A stretch of DNA of 8,616 nt from Planctomycetota bacterium (GTDB lineage Bacteria > Planctomycetota > MHYJ01 > JACQXL01 > JAVHLO01), in NCBI GenBank assembly GCA_031082105.1, contig JAVHLO010000139.1, positions 1 through 8,616 of the forward strand, read 5' to 3'. A program made the translations under genes and the position numbers. Every line of letters starts with the position of its first letter. The stretch's first letter is position 1. The notes under the pieces were generated by a model. That model was given only the letters and a program-made list of their open reading frames with translations, ran no database searches and was not told the DNA's origin. This document shows positions 4,782 through 8,616 of the stretch, piece after piece.

Positions 4782-6755
4782 CTATTTCTCTTTCGCCCCC
4801 TCGTCAGGCTGCCTGGCCTCATTCGGCGAACCGGCCGCGACGACCGGCAGCGTGATGTGCGAGACCCCGCCGGCGCCGCAGTGGATCTTGTTGGTCTGCT
4901 TCACCTTCTCGCCGTCGTCCGACCACGGCTTGCCCGTGCCCGGGTTGAGGTCGAACCGCGGGTAGTTTGACGAGGTCACCGTTACCCGGATCCGGTGCCC
5001 CTTGTTGAAGATGATGCTGATGGACCACATGTCGACGGTCGCCTCGACGGTCGAGCCGGGCTCCATGAGCACGGGTTTTTCGAACCCGCCGCGGTACCTG
5101 GCCCGCAGCATGCCCTCGGCCATTAGGTAGCTCTTGCCGTCGGGGTACACGTCGCAGAGCCGCACGGACAGGTCCGTATCGACCGCGGACGACGCGAGGC
5201 AAACCGTGGCCGCGACGCGCCCGGTGACTTCGAGCGGCTCCGTGAGCGGGTCCGTCGTGAAGACGAGCACGTCCGTCCGCGATTCGACCTTGGCCTGGTC
5301 GCGCGGCCCGCGCGGTATCGTCAGGTTGCAGCCGCCGATCGTCGGGCAGGGCGATTCGGGGTCGAACGTGTACTCCAGGACGCCGTCCTTGGCGGAATCG
5401 GGCTTGGTCGCCGTCAGTGTCTTGTTCGCGCAGAAATAGTAGCGCGTGGCGGTTGACGGGACGGGCCAATCGTTGACGTAGCGCCACTGGTTCCCGGGCG
5501 CCTTCGGGTCGTTCGCGTCGCCCAGCACGTAGTACGCGATGGCCGGCTCGTTCATCATGCCGTTGTCGACGCCTTTCAGATGGTACTCGAACCATCTCGT
5601 TGCGTCATACCGTTTCGGGATGCCGCAATCGGGAAAGGTCAGCTCGCCGACGTCGTCCTTGCGCCAGCCGCCATGGTCCCAGGGGCCGATCACGAGCTTC
5701 TGTTTGCCCTTTGCGCCTTCCGCGCCGCCGTTCTGCCGGCCGACGAACGAGTCGATCGTCCCCTGCTGGAAGGTGTCGAACCAGCCGCCGAAATGGACGG
5801 CCGGCACGTTCATCACGGAGTGTTTCGTGGTGGAATCCGAGTTCTTCCAGTGTTCGTCGTAGGACGGATGCTCGCGCATGCCGTCAAGCGCCTTGGGATT
5901 GAAACCGTGGCCGGTCGACCAGTTTTCCACCTGGCACTTGCGCAGTGCGCCGCCGACACAGTACGCGTGGTGATACAGGCTTGCCGCTGCAACCTGGATG
6001 TACTGAGCGGTCAGCCCCTCGGGCACGGCGCCGGCCATCAGGTTCTGGGTGATGCCGGACGCGGAGCTGCCGAAGGTGCCGACCTTGCCGTTGCACCAGG
6101 TCTGTTTGCGGACCCACGCGATGGTCTCGACGCCGTCCTTGTGCTCGCCCCAACCGCAGCCGATGAATGGGACGTTTTCACCCTCGGAATCGAATCGACC
6201 GCGCATGTCCTGGGCGACGTACGCGTAGCCGAGCGAGGTCCACTGCCGCGCGCCGCTGGTGTCGACCGCGCCCTTGGTGGGGCCCGACTTGCCGTAGGGG
6301 GTTCGCATGAGCACGACGGGGAACGGCCCTTCGCCCTCGGGCAGATAGATATCGGTGGCGAGCTTGACGCCGTCGGTCATCGGGACCATGACGGTCTCTT
6401 TGTCGGCGGCGGCGGTGGTGCGCTCGCCCGCCTTCTTGCTGACCTTCTCCCATTCGGCTTCGGAGATGGAGCCGTCCGCGTTCGAATCGGCCTTCGTCAA
6501 GACCGCCCTGGCAATCTTGGCGGAGCGCGCATCATGGTTGTCCGCGATCCACTTGAGCAATTCCGCCTGTTCCGATGCCGAGAGCGTGGAGTCCTTGTCG
6601 GCATCGAACCGGTCGATGAGATTGGTCAGGCGCGCGATGCCGTCGTTCTCGCCTTCTCCCTTGCCGTCCGGCTGCTGCGCGATGACCGGCGCGGAAAGGA
6701 GCAGCGCCAGCCCGGCCGCCAGAAGACAACACCATGCTATCGCCCTGCTTCTCAT
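4782..6755 (-). CDS. Secreted EF-hand / CocE-NonD family serine hydrolase (peptidase S15-like)
   Basis: The product is 657 aa. The signal peptide MRSRAIAWCCLLAAGLALLL plus SAPVIA is probably cut after A26. Residues 45-105 hold two EF-hand loops with all usual calcium ligands: D51-A-D-K-D-S-T-L-S-A-S-E62 and D90-S-N-A-D-G-S-I-S-E-A-E101. Residues about 118-400 are an alpha/beta-hydrolase of the CocE/NonD, X-Pro dipeptidyl-peptidase type: D-G-V-K-L-A-T-D-I-Y-L-P start, R-T-P-Y, A-Q-D-M-R-G-R, nucleophile elbow G229-S-S231-A-S-G, Asp327 in GGWFDTF and His361 in GPWDHGG. Residues about 400-640 are the jelly-roll C-terminal domain (…RVTVTSSNYPRFDLNPG…). Relatives hydrolyse esters, amides or N-acyl bonds; the substrate cannot be read from the sequence. 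The frame is open to 6794, but AAAGGAGG 7 nt before ATG 6755, and the signal peptide there, fix the start. The stop is TAG. Export and calcium binding suggest a periplasmic or extracellular enzyme. Confidence 0.93.
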   Translation of the reverse strand: MRSRAIAWCCLLAAGLALLLSAPVIAQQPDGKGEGENDGIARLTNLIDRFDADKDSTLSASEQAELLKWIADNHDARSAKIARAVLTKADSNADGSISEAEWEKVSKKAGERTTAAADKETVMVPMTDGVKLATDIYLPEGEGPFPVVLMRTPYGKSGPTKGAVDTSGARQWTSLGYAYVAQDMRGRFDSEGENVPFIGCGWGEHKDGVETIAWVRKQTWCNGKVGTFGSSASGITQNLMAGAVPEGLTAQYIQVAAASLYHHAYCVGGALRKCQVENWSTGHGFNPKALDGMREHPSYDEHWKNSDSTTKHSVMNVPAVHFGGWFDTFQQGTIDSFVGRQNGGAEGAKGKQKLVIGPWDHGGWRKDDVGELTFPDCGIPKRYDATRWFEYHLKGVDNGMMNEPAIAYYVLGDANDPKAPGNQWRYVNDWPVPSTATRYYFCANKTLTATKPDSAKDGVLEYTFDPESPCPTIGGCNLTIPRGPRDQAKVESRTDVLVFTTDPLTEPLEVTGRVAATVCLASSAVDTDLSVRLCDVYPDGKSYLMAEGMLRARYRGGFEKPVLMEPGSTVEATVDMWSISIIFNKGHRIRVTVTSSNYPRFDLNPGTGKPWSDDGEKVKQTNKIHCGAGGVSHITLPVVAAGSPNEARQPDEGAKEK

Positions 6756-6762
6756 CTCAGTG

Positions 6763-6770
6763 CCTCCTTT
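6763..6770 (-). promoter_or_regulatory. Strong ribosome binding site of the hydrolase gene
   Basis: The minus strand reads AAAGGAGG, a near-perfect anti-16S match, 7 nt before the ATG at 6755. It rules out the in-frame ATG at 6794. Confidence 0.85.
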
Positions 6771-6797
6771 CAAAACTGCGGGGCCGAGTTGCATATG

Positions 6798-6814
6798 CTT
6801 TGCGTTCTTTGCGG
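6798..6814. repeat. 9-nt periodic repeat, inverted copy
   Basis: CTTTGCGTTCTTTGCGG is the exact reverse complement of 4720-4736. It lies 43 bp upstream of the hydrolase start, so the pair brackets the hydrolase gene in inverted orientation. Between here and 6882 I see no other feature. Confidence 0.7.
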
Positions 6815-6882
6815 TTTGCCCGGTTCAGGATACAGCGCAGTTCCCGCCAACCCCGAGGGACTCAACTGTCCTGCATCAGATC

Positions 6883-7113
6883 TGCCACAAAAAGGCACAA
6901 AAGACACAAAATACCGGAGAAAGACAGACCATTTGGGCAATGAGGCAGTCTGTCTGCCGATCCGTTCTGATAGACCTTCTCAAGATGGCCGTGTCGCAGA
7001 TACCAGTGCAACAGAAAGGCTGTCTCTCGTACCACATCACACAGAACAAGTGTCTCCGTTTCGGTCTTCACGGGCTTCTATAGTTTTGCACTTTGTGTGC
7101 CTTTTCGTGGCCA
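6883..7113. other. 231-bp inverted-repeat unit enclosing a GxxExxY gene remnant
   Basis: The left arm 6883-6911 and right arm 7084-7113 contain a shared inverted core of 16 nt with one difference: GCCACAAAAAGGCACA at 6884-6899 versus its complement at 7096-7111. Weaker A-rich similarity extends over about 30 nt. Both arms show the ~9-nt CACAAAAGG-type periodicity. Between them lies a hairpin (AGACAGAC 6922-6929 with GTCTGTCT 6948-6955) and, on the minus strand, the truncated GxxExxY segment. There is no transposase. No clear target-site duplication was seen next to the arms. Confidence 0.6.
6946..7071 (-). pseudogene. GxxExxY family (PD-(D/E)XK nuclease-like) N-terminal remnant
   Basis: Read from a GTG at 7071, 42 residues give TETETLVLCDVVRETAFLLH then WYLRHGHLEKVYQNGSADRL. 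The segment G28-H-L-E31-K-V-Y34 is the motif that names the GxxExxY family, preceded by the usual helix V-R-E-T-A-F-x-x-H-x-Y-L. Full family members are about 120-140 aa and go on to an E-L-K nuclease-like core. Here the homology stops at 'ADRL' and the frame enters the repeat arm (SGILCLLCLFVADLM). The upstream frame (ATKRHTKC...) is shifted by one base and ends in TGA, so no intact product is made. Family members are annotated as PD-(D/E)XK nuclease-like; the cellular role is not established to my knowledge. The motif is seen directly; the loss of the rest is clear. Confidence 0.72.
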
Positions 7114-7127
7114 ACTCCGTACTCGAG

Positions 7128-7154
7128 AAAATGTCGAATTTCGTTTGACATTTT
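7128..7154. repeat. Hairpin AAAATGTC ... GACATTTT
   Basis: A perfect 8-bp stem (7128-7135 with 7147-7154) and an 11-nt loop, flanked on both sides at unequal distance by GTAC (7119-7122 and 7164-7167). It lies just outside the inverted-repeat unit. On the plus strand TTTT follows, which gives it some resemblance to a terminator, but no gene ends here on that strand. Confidence 0.45.
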
Positions 7155-7207
7155 GGCGGTATAGTACGGGCAGCGGGCGTTCCCCAACCCCCAAGACGCT
7201 CACGGGG

Positions 7208-7286
7208 AACCGCTGAGAACACTGAAGACACCGAAATCGTCAATTCTCTCCTCTATTTTTCAGTGTCTTCGGTGCGTTCAGTGGTT
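7208..7286. repeat. Inverted-repeat element of about 9-nt periodic 'CTGAAGACA' units
   Basis: The left arm 7208-7235 and right arm 7259-7286 match in inverted orientation at 22 of 28 positions without gaps, separated by 23 nt. The left arm reads CTGAGAACA, CTGAAGACA, CCGAAA, again units of 9. It lies 59 bp beyond the stop of the M23 peptidase gene. A further short stem, GTTCCCC 7179-7185 with GGGGAAC 7204-7210, overlaps its left edge. Confidence 0.75.
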
Positions 7287-7303
7287 ACATAGCGGAAGCC
7301 GGA

Positions 7304-7329
7304 CAAACTCGAAATCAATTCAGAGTTTG
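7304..7329 (-). terminator. Weak 3' hairpin after the M23 peptidase gene
   Basis: CAAACTC (7304-7310) pairs with GAGTTTG (7323-7329) around a 12-nt loop, 15 bp after the TAG stop of the peptidase gene. The stem is AT-richer than the surroundings and no U-run follows on the minus strand, so intrinsic termination is doubtful. It may only protect the 3' end. Confidence 0.3.
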
Positions 7330-7344
7330 CCCTTGCTCAGTATT

Positions 7345-8616
7345 CTAGTAGCTTTCCGGATCGATCTCTTTGCCTTCGACCTTGGGGCCGAGGAACTCAG
7401 CGGGGATGAGCCAGCCCTTGGTGCTCGATCCCGCGCCACCGCGGCCGAAGCACATCGTCGCCTGGAACTTGCCCTGGAACATGCCGAAGTGGCTGTGCGC
7501 GCCGTGGCCGCCGTTCTCGGGGCTGAACGACAATCCCATGACCGCCAGCAACTGGCCTTTCTTGACGACCGTGCCGGCCGGCGCAAAGACCCACATGCCG
7601 CAGTGGCCGTACAGGGCATTCACGTACGTCTTGTCTTCGCACTGGTGTTCGACCACGACCAGCCCGCCCCAGTCTGCGCCCTGTTTCACCATCCGCACGA
7701 CGCCGTCGCCGATCGCGTAGACGCCCGCGCCCTCGCAGTACCAGCCGCAATCATGTCCGAAGTGGAGGCTGTTCGCCTTCGCGGTCAAAGTGATGAGCGG
7801 CTTATCGGAGATGAGCCCGGTGAGTATCTCCTTCGGGTAGACGGAGACGGGGTAGCCCCAGGTCTTCGACGGGCCGCACTTGCCGCCGCCTTCTTTGGTG
7901 TACTTGTCGGTGATGAACTTCTGGAGCGCGCCGGTTTCGCCGTGCGGGATTCGCCTCGGGGCCACCTTGCCGTTCAACTGCTCCTCGTGGATCCGCTCAG
8001 GCGGTTTCTTCGTCATCCCGAAAAGCGCCGCCTCGAAAGCCGCCTTCACGTAGGCGGTCTCCTCCTTGCCGACCTTCTCTTTGAGCGCGGCGACGTGCCG
8101 TTGCTTGATCGAGCCGAGCTTCTTGGCGATCTTCGAGTTCTCGGGCGTCTGCGGGATCTCCTTGCCGTACTTCTCCGCCCGGGTGTAGAGCGCGCAGAGA
8201 CAGAGCGCGGCCGTCTCGCGCACCAGCCGGTTCTCGTCGTCGAGCATCACGGCGACCTTCTCGATCTCCGAGATCGCGCCGTTGCGTTCGAGCGCCCACA
8301 CGGCCAGCCGGCGGACGTACCACTGTTCGTGAGACGCGAGCCGGGAGAATAGCGGGATCAGCTTCGGTTCGCGGTACCTGATGAGGCACTCGATCCCCTT
8401 CTCGCCGTAGTCGGTCGCGATCTGGTCTTCGAGCTTCTGCCGGTCCTCGTCCGTCTTCGCCTCGGCGAGCTTGACGACGAGCGGGTCGAGCTCCTCGAAC
8501 ATGGCTGTGAATGACGCCTGGTTATTGCAGAATCCGACGACCTGGCTGTTCGCTCGCGGGACGTCGTCTTTCTCCTTCTCTTCTTCGGCGCGAGAAGCGA
8601 GTCCGACGGCCAGCAG
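7345..8616 (-). CDS. Exported HEAT-repeat / M23 (LytM) metallopeptidase, 5' end outside window
   Basis: The frame stays open from the right edge, so the gene is 5'-partial; 423 residues are visible. The first visible residues, LLAVGLASRA followed by EEEKEKDD, look like the end of a signal peptide, so the internal ATG at 8502 is not the start. Visible residues about 70-200 contain HEAT-like helical pairs (YVRRLAVWALERNG, LVRETAALCLCAL, YVKAAFEAALFG). Residues about 280-400 form an M23 domain with the zinc site complete: H285-x-x-x-D289 (HFGHD), H338 in YGHC and H374-S-H376. Such domains cut glycyl or peptidoglycan cross-bridge peptide bonds, or act as binding scaffolds; since the ligands are intact, activity is possible. 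The tail W-L-I-P-A-E-F-L-G-P-K-V-E-G-K follows. The stop is TAG. HEAT repeats suggest a protein partner. A role in cell-wall remodelling is inferred from the family, not shown here. Confidence 0.9.
   Translation of the reverse strand: MLAVGLASRAEEEKEKDDVPRANSQVVGFCNNQASFTAMFEELDPLVVKLAEAKTDEDRQKLEDQIATDYGEKGIECLIRYREPKLIPLFSRLASHEQWYVRRLAVWALERNGAISEIEKVAVMLDDENRLVRETAALCLCALYTRAEKYGKEIPQTPENSKIAKKLGSIKQRHVAALKEKVGKEETAYVKAAFEAALFGMTKKPPERIHEEQLNGKVAPRRIPHGETGALQKFITDKYTKEGGGKCGPSKTWGYPVSVYPKEILTGLISDKPLITLTAKANSLHFGHDCGWYCEGAGVYAIGDGVVRMVKQGADWGGLVVVEHQCEDKTYVNALYGHCGMWVFAPAGTVVKKGQLLAVMGLSFSPENGGHGAHSHFGMFQGKFQATMCFGRGGAGSSTKGWLIPAEFLGPKVEGKEIDPESY

Noticed and set aside
5580..7148. Plus-strand frame of 522 codons opposite the hydrolase
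   Set aside because: Antisense to a clear, intact hydrolase and continues through the repeat region. Composition is not protein-like.
7145..7165. TTGACA ... TATAGT promoter-like pair on the plus strand
   Set aside because: The spacer is 9 nt instead of about 17, TTGACA is part of a hairpin arm, and no plus-strand gene follows.
7345..8502. M23 peptidase gene starting at ATG 8502
   Set aside because: The frame is open to the window edge and the upstream codons encode the end of a signal peptide, so the true start is outside the window.

Overview
The window is a GC-rich chromosomal segment in which every gene I accept lies on the minus strand. From right to left, in transcription order, these are: a 5'-truncated exported HEAT-repeat/M23 metallopeptidase; a decayed GxxExxY gene fragment inside an inverted repeat; a secreted EF-hand plus CocE/NonD-type serine hydrolase; the 3' tail of an unrecognised gene; a lipoprotein with a 12-fold 'D-x-x-G-x-D-x-Y' solenoid; a two-part protein with an NTF2/SnoaL-like front and an unrecognised C-terminal domain; and a small helix-hairpin-helix (Cdd1-type) protein. 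Gaps between accepted genes are about 220 to 590 bp, so this is not a tight operon. The two best ribosome binding sites (AAAGGAGG and AAAGGAG) sit in front of the hydrolase and the NTF2-like gene.

The organism is probably an uncultivated bacterium of the Planctomycetota or a similarly repeat-rich phylum. This rests on the EF-hand/hydrolase and D-G-D-Y lipoprotein architectures, the high GC, and several interspersed repeats whose accidental translations (PHGRGSD, GEAPAEP, HRRDACAT, GAPASLPAG, TTENTEDAED) I recall from such genomes. That is recollection and inference, not a search.

Nearly every intergenic space is filled with short repeats. Five kinds can be separated. (1) A GC-rich 21-nt hairpin (stem GCACAGGC/GCCTGTGC) lies at the 3' end of three consecutive minus-strand coding segments, and in two of them it shares bases with the TAG stop. 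(2) A longer 65-bp unit contains that hairpin's left part and is present twice, 98 bp apart. (3) A 23-bp unit occurs once between genes and once in frame inside a coding sequence, as GEAPAEPP. (4) Purine-rich repeats with a period of about 9 nt are arranged as inverted pairs, one pair bounding the GxxExxY fragment. (5) Single palindromes lie at the left edge and upstream of the NTF2-like gene.

The four well-supported larger proteins look like envelope or house functions rather than one pathway: three carry export signals (lipoprotein, hydrolase, M23 peptidase) and two of these have enzymatic sites that look intact. The most unusual content is the repeat ecology, in particular repeats that supply stop codons or coding linkers and the inverted-repeat unit with a nuclease-family gene remnant, together with the large D-G-D-Y lipoprotein. 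I saw no CRISPR array, tRNA, rRNA or intact transposase.
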